Shown here: piece by piece, positions 23,409 through 32,525 of the stretch
How positions within the stretch are numbered: the stretch's first letter is position 1
Layout: every line of letters begins with the position of its first letter
DNA from: an uncultured beta proteobacterium
GTDB lineage: Bacteria > Pseudomonadota > Gammaproteobacteria > Burkholderiales > Burkholderiaceae_C
Reading direction: 5' to 3'
Assembly: GCA_903920695.1 (NCBI GenBank)
Contig: CAIXNB010000104.1
Span: forward strand, 1 to 35,306
Length of the DNA: 35,306 nucleotides
Program-made: the position numbers and the translations under genes
The notes under the pieces: model-generated
The model's input: the letters and a program-made list of their open reading frames with translations, nothing else
The model's database searches: none
Told to the model about the DNA's origin: nothing

Positions 23409-26375
23409 ATGGGAAAATCGGACATGCAAAGGCCAGAAACAATGATTGACATCCCATCTTCTGACTTGCCGGGCCCGGTTCCCGATCTCGATGCGACCGC
23501 ATTTGAACACCACGTTGTTTGCATAGGCGCATCGGCGGGTGGACTGGACGCGCTGGAGCGGTTCTTCGCAACCTGCCCGGTCGACACCGGCGCGGCGTTT
23601 GTGGTGGTGCAACACCTCTCGCCAGATCACAAGAGCATGATGAACACACTGCTGTCGCGCCACACGCAGATGCCGGTCATCATGGTCGAGGAAGACATGG
23701 CCCTGCAGGCCAATCGGCTCCACCTCATTCCCCCCGGCTCCATCATGCACGTGTCGCCCGGGCGGCTGCACCTGAAACCCAAAAGAACGCAGGGCCTGAC
23801 ACTGCCGATTGATATCTTCTTTTCGTCACTGGCTGCGATTTACGGGGAAAAGGCGGTTGGCATCATTCTCTCGGGCACGGGTTCAGACGGAACCCGGGGC
23901 GCCATGGCCATCAGCACGGCTGGCGGCTTCTTGATGGCACAGGAACCTGAATCATCCAAGTTTGACGGCATGCCGCGCAGCGCCATCGCCACCGGCGTCA
24001 TCAACGCCATCCTGCCGGCTGACGAACTGCCGCTGCGCCTGGTCGCCCATCTCCGCAACGAGCCCTACGACGACCAGGGACCGGCCCTGCCGGTCACGCC
24101 GCACTCCGCGCTGACCAACGATGACGTTTTTGCCGAGATCCTGCAACTGCTCTACCAACTCGGCGGGATCGACTTCTCGGACTACAAACCGGCCACCATC
24201 ATGCGGCGCCTGGAGCGGCGCATGCAGGCGCGTCACACGCCGGAACTGCACCAGTACCTGGACCTGCTGGAGAGCGATCGCGAGGAGATGCTGACCCTGC
24301 GCAAGGAGATGCTGATATCCGTCACCAGCTTCTTTCGTGACCCGGAGGCCTTCGATCTGCTGGCGGAAAAAGTCATCGCCCCGCTGGTGCAGGCGGCGGC
24401 CAACGGTGACACGATCCGGGTCTGGATCGCGGGCGTCGCCACAGGCGAAGAGGCCTATTCCATCGCCATGTTGTTCCTAGAAGCCTTTGAGCGACAGAAA
24501 CGCTGGCCCACGCTGAAAATTTTCGCCACCGACGTCGATCACCACGCTATTGAAAAAGCCGGCGTCGGAAATTACCGCGAGACCATCGCCGCCGAAATTT
24601 CGCCGGAGCGTCTAGATCGCTTCTTCATCAACAAGGGCGGACCTTACCTCATCAAGAACGAGTTGCGCCAGTGCATCGTCTTTGCCCGGCAGAACCTGTT
24701 GTCCGATCCACCGTTCACCAAGATGGACCTGGTCGTATGCCGCAACACACTGATCTATTTCAAGCCCGTGGCACAGGAGCGCGTACTGCACGCCTTGCTG
24801 TACGCACTCAACAGTGGCGGCACCCTGTTTCTGGGGTCCAGCGAATCGGTCGCCATGATGACCGACGCCTTACAGGTCATCAGCGCCAAACACAAGTTGT
24901 TCCGCCGCACGGCGGATCGCATCATGCCCTTGCTGGAACCACGCAGCAAGGGCAGCGCCGTGCTCGCAGCACCCGAAAAACGCAGAAAACTGCCGATCCA
25001 CTCCCCCAGCGTGAACCCGGTCGACACCGGCATCGCCACACTGCTAACACAGTACGCGCCGCCGTCCATCATCTTCAATGAAACGCACGAAGCGGTGCAC
25101 CTGTTCGGTGACGTCAACCCCTTCATTCAAGCCAAGGAAGGCTCGGCCAGCCTGATTGTCAACCGTCTGCTGCTCGACCCCCTAGTGCCGATTGCCTCGG
25201 CCCTGCTTTACCGCTCGATCAAGGATCAGTCCTCCCTCCTGTCCGACCCGGTTGAGATCACGCTGCGCAACGGCGATGTGCGCTCGGTACGGGTGTCCGC
25301 CCATTGCCTGCGCAACGAAGGCGTTGAGCGCTTGGTCATGCTCTGCTTTGAAGCGGAACAGGTCAGCGTCCAGGAGGCGCGCAAGGCCGTCGATGTGGGG
25401 GCCGAGACCATGACGCGCATCGACAGCCTGGAGCGCGAACTGTCAGCCACCCGTGACAGCCTGCAGGCCACGATTGAGGAACTGGAAACGTCCAACGAAG
25501 AATTGCAGGCGACCAATGAAGAATTGATGGCGTCCAACGAAGAGCTTCAAAGCTCGAACGAGGAATTGCAGTCGGTCAACGAAGAGTTGAATACCGTCAA
25601 CGCCGAATACCAGGAAAAGATGTTGCTGCTCAACCAGACCAACGCCGACCTGGAGAGCATGGGCAAGGCCACTGGTGTCGCGACCGTGTTCGTCGATAGC
25701 GAGATGAACATCACCCGCTTCAGCCCTGATGCGGCGACGGTATTCAAGTTGCGCAATCACGACCTGGGGCGTCCGCTCGATGAGATCGCCCACATCCTGC
25801 GCTACCCCGCGCTGGTGGACGACCTGGAGCTAACGCTGGCAACCGGGCGCATGATCGAGCGCGAAGTTCCCAGCAAGGAAGGCGACCGGATCCTGTTTGT
25901 GCGCATGCTGCCCTATGCAATCACGAGCGCCAGTGGGCGCGGCGCGGTGATGTCGTTTGTGGACGTCACCGCGTACCACGACGCAAGAAGGCTGCAGACC
26001 ATACTCGACGCCCTGCCCGAACATGTTGCCGTGCTGGAGCCCGATGGAACCATCCGCATGGTCAACGCCGCCTGGAAGCGCTTTGCACTGGCCAACGGCG
26101 ACCCCGATCTCAACACGTCCGGACCTGGGTGCAACTACCTGAGCGCCTGCGAGGTGGACTACCCCGGAGAAAGCAACACGGCCAGCGCAGCCATGCGCGG
26201 ACTGCGCGGTGTGCTGGAGGGAACTTTGCCGTCGTTCTCCATCCAGTATCCGTGCCACTCCCCGACGGAGCATCGCTGGTTCGTCATGAACGTGGCGCCA
26301 ATCCAGGGGCCGACCCTTGGCGCCGTGGTGAGTCACATCAACGTGACGTCCTGGTTTTCGGGGAGTCTCGAATGA
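23409..26375 (+). CDS. CheB-CheR-coiled coil-PAS signalling protein without kinase
   Basis: A protein of about 988 residues. Residues about 35-215 are a CheB methylesterase domain with the catalytic serine in IGASAGG, the histidine in VVQHLSPDH and the aspartate in SGTGSDGTRG. Residues about 235-500 are a CheR methyltransferase (MRRLERRMQ, TSFFRDPEAF, AGVATGEEAYSIAM, VVCRNTLIYF). Residues about 670-750 are a heptad coiled coil built of repeated NEELQ units. Two PAS-like domains follow (about 755-855 and 858-985). Similar fusions usually end in a histidine kinase; here there is none and no receiver. The start is uncertain: ATG 23409, 23424 and 23442 are all in frame upstream of CheB. It overlaps the next gene by four bases. 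Confidence 0.85.
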   Translation: MGKSDMQRPETMIDIPSSDLPGPVPDLDATAFEHHVVCIGASAGGLDALERFFATCPVDTGAAFVVVQHLSPDHKSMMNTLLSRHTQMPVIMVEEDMALQANRLHLIPPGSIMHVSPGRLHLKPKRTQGLTLPIDIFFSSLAAIYGEKAVGIILSGTGSDGTRGAMAISTAGGFLMAQEPESSKFDGMPRSAIATGVINAILPADELPLRLVAHLRNEPYDDQGPALPVTPHSALTNDDVFAEILQLLYQLGGIDFSDYKPATIMRRLERRMQARHTPELHQYLDLLESDREEMLTLRKEMLISVTSFFRDPEAFDLLAEKVIAPLVQAAANGDTIRVWIAGVATGEEAYSIAMLFLEAFERQKRWPTLKIFATDVDHHAIEKAGVGNYRETIAAEISPERLDRFFINKGGPYLIKNELRQCIVFARQNLLSDPPFTKMDLVVCRNTLIYFKPVAQERVLHALLYALNSGGTLFLGSSESVAMMTDALQVISAKHKLFRRTADRIMPLLEPRSKGSAVLAAPEKRRKLPIHSPSVNPVDTGIATLLTQYAPPSIIFNETHEAVHLFGDVNPFIQAKEGSASLIVNRLLLDPLVPIASALLYRSIKDQSSLLSDPVEITLRNGDVRSVRVSAHCLRNEGVERLVMLCFEAEQVSVQEARKAVDVGAETMTRIDSLERELSATRDSLQATIEELETSNEELQATNEELMASNEELQSSNEELQSVNEELNTVNAEYQEKMLLLNQTNADLESMGKATGVATVFVDSEMNITRFSPDAATVFKLRNHDLGRPLDEIAHILRYPALVDDLELTLATGRMIEREVPSKEGDRILFVRMLPYAITSASGRGAVMSFVDVTAYHDARRLQTILDALPEHVAVLEPDGTIRMVNAAWKRFALANGDPDLNTSGPGCNYLSACEVDYPGESNTASAAMRGLRGVLEGTLPSFSIQYPCHSPTEHRWFVMNVAPIQGPTLGAVVSHINVTSWFSGSLE

Positions 26376-29300
26376 GCGCGTTGGACCGGGATATCGAACT
26401 GCTTCGCATCCGCGCGCAGGCCGCAATGCAGAGCATGCCGCGCAAGGACAACGCGGAGCATGCCCCGACGGAAATGGCCGATGCGATGCGTCTGCTGGAA
26501 GAGTTGCGCGTGTACCAGACGGAGCTGGAAATCCAGAACCAGGACCTGCGAGCCGCCCAATTGCAGACCGAAGTGGCGATGAAGAAGTACCGGCGGTTGT
26601 TTGAGAATCTGCCGCTCGAAGGCATGATCATCGACAAGCAGGGATTCATCGTCGAAGCCAATGCGGTGGCCCGCAAGCGCTTCGCACTGCGCCAGTCTGC
26701 GTCGCTGCAACGCCGTTCGGTCTACCAGCTCTTCCGGATGGACAGCCGCCCCGCATTGCACTCGGCACTGAGCACAAGAAGCGATCTGGCGCGGGCTTCA
26801 AAATGCCAGTTGATCGCCAACGACGCCAGCGACAAGAACGAGGTCGATGCCCACATCATTGCGCTCAATCCAGGCGCCCCGGTCGACGACGAACGCTTGA
26901 TGGTGCTGGTTGATCGAACCTTCGAGCACCAGTTGGCCATCAAACACGAGGAGATGACGCGCAGCGAAGAACGTTACCGCGCCCTGTTCGATGGCTCCAA
27001 AGTGCCCACGCTGCTGATTGATCCCGACACGGATACGATTGTTCGCAGCAACCAGGCGGCACAGCATTTTTTTGGTTACGATGAGCTGGCCCTGCGCGAT
27101 ATGCCGGTCGCGGCCATCAACCATCTGACGGCGGAAGAAATCCGCGAGGAAGTCAAGCGGGCCGCGGCAGAGCAGCGCGAACACCTCTTTCTGACGCATC
27201 GCCTGGCCGACGGCACGACGGTGCCAGTGGAGGTGCATTCCGGTCCGATCGAGATTGATGGACGCACACTCCTTTACGCCATCATCCACGACATTTCAGC
27301 CCGCCTGCAGGCACAGCAGCAGGCCGATGCGGCGCACAAACTCCTGACCACCCTGACGGCCCAGGTTCCCGGACTGATCTACCAATATCAACAGTTTGCG
27401 GACGGCCGCGCTTGCTTCCCGTTTGCCAGCCCGGGCATCTCTGACATCTACGGGGTGACAGCGGAGCAGGTCGCGCACGACGCGGCCGCCGTTTTTTCCG
27501 TCATTCACCCCGATGATCTGGACCAGGTCCGGACGTCGATTGAACGATCCGCTGCGTCTCTGACACCCTGGACCTGCGAATTCCGTGTCGTACTGCCAAA
27601 GCAGGGTAGCCGCTGGCGCAGGGGCATTGCCAGACCGGAAGCGCAGAAAGACGGCAGCATTCTGTGGCATGGCTTCATTTCAGACATCACGGTGGAGCAC
27701 CGGATACAGGTGGCCCTGGAAAAAAATGAACGGATCCTGCGCACTGCGATCGATGCCCTGGACGAAGCCTTTGTGCTGTACGACCCGCAGGATCGGCTGG
27801 TCTTTTGCAATGAAAAGTACAAGGCCATGTACGCCGTCACTGGCGACCTTATTGCACCGGGCGCCACTTTCGAGCAGCTCCTGCGCGCGGGCGCCCAGCG
27901 GGGTCAATACCTAGTGCCCGACGGTCGGATGGAAGCCTGGGTGGCGGAAAGGCTGGCTGCGCACCGGACTGGCAACGTTACGTTGACACACAAGATCAGC
28001 AGCGGACAAGTACTGCGCGTGCTGGAACGGCGCACCACGGATGGCTATACCGTCGGCTTTCGCGTCGACGTCAGCGCCTTCGCGCAGGCAACCGAGGCTG
28101 CCGTCACTGCCAATCGCGAGTACCGCAATCTTCTCTCGGCTGCATCCGAGGTCTCCATCATTTCCACCGACCGGCACGGACTGATCCAGCTCTTCAATCG
28201 GGGCGCTGAGCGCATGCTGGGCTACTCGGCTGCTGAAGTAGTCGGCAAAATGCCGATGAGCGCCCTGCATCTGGCCGGCGAGATCAATCAAGCAGCCCTG
28301 GAATTGAGCGCAGAGTTGGGCCACGCGGTTTGCGGGTTCAAGGTGTTGACCGAGAAGGCAGACGTTGACATCCAGCAACAGCGTGAATGGACCTATGCAA
28401 GAAAAGACGGCGGACATGTCAATGTCACCTTGATGGTCAGCGCTGTGCGCGCCAAGGACGGCGAGACTACCGGTTACCTTGCCATCGCACAGGATATTAC
28501 TCAGCGCAAGCAGGCCGAAGCAAAGACACACCTTGCCGCCAGCGTTTTTACCTACGCACGCGAAGGCATCCTGATCGCCGACCAGAACTGCAACATCATC
28601 GACGTCAATGATGCCTTCGTCCGCATCACGGGTTATAGCCGCGACCAGGTCATTGGCCACAATCCGAAGATGCTTCAGTCCGGTCGCCATACACGCGACT
28701 ATTACGCGCAGATGTGGCATTCATTGGGCACTCTGGGTCATTGGGAAGGCGAGGTCTGGAACCGCCGCAAAGACGGCATGGTGTACCCCGAAATGCTGAG
28801 CATCAGTGCGGTCAGCAACGCGGATAAACAGGTCCTCAATTACGTCGCGCTATTCACCGATATCAGCATGCAAAAGGAGCATGAACACAAGCTTGAGAGA
28901 ATCGCCCGCTATGACGTACTGACGGGCTTACCCAACCGCGCGCTGCTGGCGGACCGTCTGCAGCAGGAAATGGCACATTGCCGGCGCCAGCGTAAGCAGC
29001 TGGCAGTCGTATTCATTGACCTCGACGGCTTCAAACAAGTCAACGACCAGTATGGACACAACGTTGGCGACGAACTTCTCATCGCCCTGTCGCAACGAAT
29101 GAAAGCTGCGCTACGCGATGACGATACACTTTCGCGCATTGGCGGCGATGAATTTGTAGCCATTCTCAACGGCTTGACCCGCCCCAAAGATTGCGAAAGA
29201 GTTCTGGACCGTTTGCTGCACGCAGTGGCCGAGCCGGTCGAGACCAGCGGCTTTGTCCTGCGCGTATCGGCCAGCATCGGCGTGACACTGTTTCCACAGG

Positions 29301-30562
29301 ATGCCACGGATTTTGACAACCTGCTGCGCCACGCGGACCATGCGATGTACCAGGCAAAGCAAGCCGGTAAGAACCGGTACCACTACTTCGATGTGCGGGA
29401 CCACGCGGAAGTCGATGCCCGCCGCGAATCGGTGGATGCAATCAGCCGCGCGATGGACAACGACGAACTTGTCCTGTACTACCAACCCAAGGTCAATATG
29501 AAGACCGGTACGGTGGTGGGCATGGAAGCACTGATCCGCTGGCACCACCCGCGCGATGACCTGATTCTGCCCGGGCAATTCCTGCCCGTCATCAAAGGGC
29601 ACCCGCTGAGTGTCATACTGGGCGACTGGGTCATCCGTACGGCAGTCCGACAGATAGCGGACTGGAACGCCATCGGCATGAAAATGTCCATCAGCGTCAA
29701 CATCGACGCGATTCATCTTCAGCACCCATCGTTTGTCAGCAAACTGGTGCAGACGCTGGCAGAACATCCACAGGTACAGCCGGGCCAGCTGGATCTGGAG
29801 GTGCTCGAGACCAGTTCCCTTGAAGATATTGAGAAGGTCACCGCCGTCATGCACGCCTGCTGTGAATTGGGAGTGGGGTTCTCGCTGGATGACTTTGGCA
29901 CCGGGTACTCCTCGCTCACCTACCTCAAGAAATTACCAACCGATCTCATGAAGATCGACCAGAGCTTTGTCATCGGCATGACCAGGGATTCTGATGATTT
30001 TGTGATTGTGGAAGCAGTAATTGGTTTGGCCAGGGCGTTTGGGCGTCACGTGCTGGCGGAAGGGGTGGAATCGAATCCGCATGGGGAACTGCTGCTGGCC
30101 ATGGGTTGTGAACTTGGCCAGGGCTATGGAATTGCCCGTGCCATGCCGGCGCACGCCGTGCCAGACTGGATACGAAACTGGCGTCCCGATCCATCCTGGT
30201 CGATCTGGAATGAACATTCGCATCCCGAGAGCAGTCGCGAACTGGTGCATGCTGAAATCAGCCACCGCCACTGGGTGCGCGACGTGGAAAACTGCGTATT
30301 GGGAAACAGCGATTCCCTGCCGCGGATGGACCCGGCCCTCTGCGAATTGGGCCAATGGATCAGTGGCGAAGCAAGCACCAGGTACCGCAAGCATCGCGCT
30401 TTTAAAGTGGTACTGGCGAAGCACGGCAGCGTGTACACCCAGGCGCAGCAACTCATTGCCTGGATTGCGGCCGAGCGTCATAGCGAAGCCGCTGCCGGGC
30501 TGGCAGCCTTGCATGCACAGAGCAATGAACTGGTCACCGCATTGAGTCGGCTGCGGGGCTGA
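26372..30562 (+). CDS. Multi-PAS GGDEF-EAL protein with C-terminal CZB-like domain
   Basis: A 1396-residue cytoplasmic c-di-GMP enzyme without membrane segments. After a coiled N-terminus (LLEELRVYQTELEIQNQDLRAAQ) about six PAS units follow, at roughly residues 72-185, 203-313, 325-447, 455-572, 582-715 and 720-845. The GGDEF domain has an intact GGDEF near 924 and an RxxD inhibitory site five residues before it. The EAL domain has intact EALIRWHHP near 1052, DDFGTGYSSL, KIDQSFV and EGVES, so both cyclase and phosphodiesterase activities are possible. The last 100 residues resemble a chemoreceptor zinc-binding domain (HRHW near 1296, CELGQW with Cys1324, His1351), but the fourth ligand position is Tyr1355. 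ATG 26372 overlaps the preceding stop. Confidence 0.9.
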   Translation: MSALDRDIELLRIRAQAAMQSMPRKDNAEHAPTEMADAMRLLEELRVYQTELEIQNQDLRAAQLQTEVAMKKYRRLFENLPLEGMIIDKQGFIVEANAVARKRFALRQSASLQRRSVYQLFRMDSRPALHSALSTRSDLARASKCQLIANDASDKNEVDAHIIALNPGAPVDDERLMVLVDRTFEHQLAIKHEEMTRSEERYRALFDGSKVPTLLIDPDTDTIVRSNQAAQHFFGYDELALRDMPVAAINHLTAEEIREEVKRAAAEQREHLFLTHRLADGTTVPVEVHSGPIEIDGRTLLYAIIHDISARLQAQQQADAAHKLLTTLTAQVPGLIYQYQQFADGRACFPFASPGISDIYGVTAEQVAHDAAAVFSVIHPDDLDQVRTSIERSAASLTPWTCEFRVVLPKQGSRWRRGIARPEAQKDGSILWHGFISDITVEHRIQVALEKNERILRTAIDALDEAFVLYDPQDRLVFCNEKYKAMYAVTGDLIAPGATFEQLLRAGAQRGQYLVPDGRMEAWVAERLAAHRTGNVTLTHKISSGQVLRVLERRTTDGYTVGFRVDVSAFAQATEAAVTANREYRNLLSAASEVSIISTDRHGLIQLFNRGAERMLGYSAAEVVGKMPMSALHLAGEINQAALELSAELGHAVCGFKVLTEKADVDIQQQREWTYARKDGGHVNVTLMVSAVRAKDGETTGYLAIAQDITQRKQAEAKTHLAASVFTYAREGILIADQNCNIIDVNDAFVRITGYSRDQVIGHNPKMLQSGRHTRDYYAQMWHSLGTLGHWEGEVWNRRKDGMVYPEMLSISAVSNADKQVLNYVALFTDISMQKEHEHKLERIARYDVLTGLPNRALLADRLQQEMAHCRRQRKQLAVVFIDLDGFKQVNDQYGHNVGDELLIALSQRMKAALRDDDTLSRIGGDEFVAILNGLTRPKDCERVLDRLLHAVAEPVETSGFVLRVSASIGVTLFPQDATDFDNLLRHADHAMYQAKQAGKNRYHYFDVRDHAEVDARRESVDAISRAMDNDELVLYYQPKVNMKTGTVVGMEALIRWHHPRDDLILPGQFLPVIKGHPLSVILGDWVIRTAVRQIADWNAIGMKMSISVNIDAIHLQHPSFVSKLVQTLAEHPQVQPGQLDLEVLETSSLEDIEKVTAVMHACCELGVGFSLDDFGTGYSSLTYLKKLPTDLMKIDQSFVIGMTRDSDDFVIVEAVIGLARAFGRHVLAEGVESNPHGELLLAMGCELGQGYGIARAMPAHAVPDWIRNWRPDPSWSIWNEHSHPESSRELVHAEISHRHWVRDVENCVLGNSDSLPRMDPALCELGQWISGEASTRYRKHRAFKVVLAKHGSVYTQAQQLIAWIAAERHSEAAAGLAALHAQSNELVTALSRLRG

Positions 30563-30919
30563 TTCAACTTGGTATACGCCACTTTGACCGGCTGCGCCAT
30601 GACCAGCCTGGATAAGGCTTGCCTGCGCCTGTGCACCATAGGTCTGCGCCAGTTCCGGCGCGTCGATGCTGTCGAGCCGGATGCTCGAGCCGTTGACGGT
30701 GATGATGTCGCCGCCATGGACCTTGCTGACCGTCCCTTCAATCAGGTTGGGGCCAAGCGCATCGCCGCACAAGCTGCTTGACGCGCCCGAGGCAAATGTG
30801 CCGGGGGTCGCCGCCAAGTCATTGACGGCACTCGATCCTGTGCCAGCGCCCGGACTGCCGCCGCCACCGCCGCAGGCGCCAAGAACAAGCAAGAGCAGAA
30901 CCAGTGCAAGGAACTTCAT
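30563..30919 (-). pseudogene. Truncated, frameshifted lipoprotein with thermonuclease (SNase-like) domain
   Basis: ATG at 30919 begins a lipoprotein signal (MKFLALVLLLLVLGAC, lipobox LGAC) followed by a Gly/Ser-rich linker and the first part of a staphylococcal-nuclease fold: EGTVSKVHGGDIITV, IRLDSIDAPELAQTYGAQAQASL. Near 30601-30603 the family-like continuation (MAQPVKVAYTKLN) moves to another frame, consistent with a one-base insertion. The similarity then ends at about 30564, exactly where the convergent GGDEF-EAL gene stops. The expected DrYGR motif and the second half of the nuclease are missing. The original frame stays open into the antisense of the neighbour gene, which is not evidence for a product. 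Inactive nuclease is the best reading. Confidence 0.7.
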
Positions 30920-31122
30920 GTGAGTTCGCGCAAGACTACGCATCAAAAAACGACGAGGCTATCACCCGAAGGAGGCATAGTGCCGGAAACGCCGACCATT
31001 CCCGGCAATCGACGGACTTTCGCACCGTTCTGCAGTTTGTCGCAAAGGCCTGGTGCTAGCGCAGCGGCCATCCTACAGTGCATCCATCGGGCCCAAAGCT
31101 GGCTCGCAAACCGGAGAACCTT

Positions 31123-31311
31123 ATGTCATACGCCAAATCGCATCGCCTGAGCATCAGCAAGCTCGCCATTGCCTGCGTCGTCACCCTTGCCATCAACGGC
31201 TCCATGCTGCTCGGTTTCGACCAGCTCGCGCATTCGACCGATGCGGTCAACGCCAGCGGCACCAGCCAGTTGGCCAAAGCCGCCAGCGCCGCCGGGCGGC
31301 TTGCTCTGTGA
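31123..31311 (+). CDS. Small single-pass membrane protein, unknown function
   Basis: A 62-residue protein with one hydrophobic segment (about residues 11-29, LAIACVVTLAINGSMLLG) and a short Ala/Ser-rich tail. GGAG at 31113-31116 is placed six bases before ATG 31123. Its TGA overlaps the ATG of the DUF2807 gene by one base (TGATG), so the two are translationally coupled. I recognise no named family. The context suggests a partner of the secreted DUF2807 protein, perhaps an inner-membrane anchor or a leader needed for its expression; this is inference. Confidence 0.7.
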   Translation: MSYAKSHRLSISKLAIACVVTLAINGSMLLGFDQLAHSTDAVNASGTSQLAKAASAAGRLAL

Positions 31312-32078
31312 TGTGGCGCAATCCAAAGGCCGCTCTGTCGCTGGTCATGGCCGGCACCCTGGTGTTGCTGAGCGCGCCAGCCATGGCGTGGGACTGGAGC
31401 TTCGGTAACTGGGTCAGCGGCTCGGGCCGGATCAGCAAGGTACAACGCTCAGTGACTGGCTTCAAAGGCGTGAGGCTGGACTTGCCGGGCCAGGTCGAAA
31501 TCATCCAGGGCGATAGCGAGAGCGTCGTGATCGAGACCGATGACAACCTGGCACCCCTCGTCGAAACCATGATTGAAGGCGACCAGTTGATGATCCGTTC
31601 AACGCAGCGCCACAAAACCCTGCGCCCCAGTTCTCTGCGAATCACGGTACACGCGCGCACGGTGGAACAACTCTCGGTTTCCGGCTCCGGCAAGCTGATG
31701 GCTGAAAGACTTCAGTCACCCAAATTGCAGGCGCTGATTTCGGGCTCCGGCGACATCCGCATCAACGCATTGAACGCAGACACCTTGACCGTATCCATCG
31801 CGGGCAGCGGTGACTTCATTGCTGCAGGCAAGGCCGACTCCGTGCAATCGAGCATCGCCGGCTCCGGCGACCTCAATATTGACACGCTCGCCGCCAAGAA
31901 CGTCGAACTCAGAATCGCGGGTTCCGGCGACGCCAAAGTCTGGGCCAGCCAGACCCTCGCCATCAAGATCTCCGGATCGGGCAATGTGGCGTATTACGGT
32001 GACGCCAGCGTCACGCAAACCGTGGCCGGTTCGGGCCGCATCAAAAAGCTCGGCGCCGTACCCACCCCAGGTAGCTGA
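31311..32078 (+). CDS. Head-GIN domain (DUF2807) exported protein
   Basis: A 255-residue exported protein with a signal peptide ending near APAMA-WDW. After FKGVRLDLPGQVEIIQGD, typical for the start of the domain, the chain is a right-handed beta-helix-like repeat with recurrent GSG steps: VSGSGKL, ISGSGDI, IAGSGDF, IAGSGDL, IAGSGDA, ISGSGNV and VAGSGRI. Family members are found in the periplasm or at the cell surface of many Gram-negative bacteria; their biochemical role is not established. The start is ATG 31311, overlapping the upstream small gene. No transmembrane segment follows the signal peptide. Confidence 0.9.
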   Translation: MWRNPKAALSLVMAGTLVLLSAPAMAWDWSFGNWVSGSGRISKVQRSVTGFKGVRLDLPGQVEIIQGDSESVVIETDDNLAPLVETMIEGDQLMIRSTQRHKTLRPSSLRITVHARTVEQLSVSGSGKLMAERLQSPKLQALISGSGDIRINALNADTLTVSIAGSGDFIAAGKADSVQSSIAGSGDLNIDTLAAKNVELRIAGSGDAKVWASQTLAIKISGSGNVAYYGDASVTQTVAGSGRIKKLGAVPTPGS

Positions 32079-32525
32079 TCAGATCGAAGCCTTGCCTGTG
32101 CACCAGCGACATGGGTCGCAAGGACCCTGCGCGGCTACCGCGTTAATCATTTTGGGCGAAGGCGGCGCCAAACGCCATGTGTCGGGCATGAGTATTCGAT
32201 AGTTGAAACCCGTTGTAGTCGCCGACCACCAATGGCTGCCACGGATGCCATCTCCTCTCATTGCGTGCATCACCTACCAAAACCGAGCTGCTTGCAAAAT
32301 TGATCAAGAAAGGTTCCTGTTCTGCCGTAGAGCAATTTAAGCTAGCTTCTCCTTGCTGGCAGTAGCCTGCGTCGTCGGCGCGCCTACCCAGCCACGCCAC
32401 CAGCGGCCCACTCGGGCGCGTCCAACCGCCGAATCTAGGTTTAAGCCGAGCTTAATGCCCGTTGACCAGAATGGATCCATGGGAGCACATCGTGTGCAAC
32501 CCAGTGTTCGGAAAGGAGCCTCGTC
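32079..32525. other. Gene-free 447-base stretch with two AAGC/GCTT dyads
   Basis: No convincing coding region was found. Two similar symmetric sites occur: AAGCTAGCTT at 32339-32348, preceded by TT, and TTAAGC-CGA-GCTTAA at 32441-32455. Both contain TTTAAGC and face the gene at 32526, so they may be operator sites. AGGAG is present about ten bases before the ATG at 32526. A short open minus-strand frame at 32143-32400 shows no recognised similarity. Confidence 0.4.

Noticed and set aside
25490..25620. Short tandem repeats resembling a repeat array
   Set aside because: They encode the NEELQ heptads of a coiled coil in frame with the CheB-CheR protein; there are no spacers as in CRISPR arrays.
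29933..30946. 337-codon minus-strand frame starting as a lipoprotein
   Set aside because: Only the first third resembles a protein family (SNase-like lipoprotein); the remainder is antisense to the C-terminus of the GGDEF-EAL gene and has no similarity. Treated as a truncated pseudogene.
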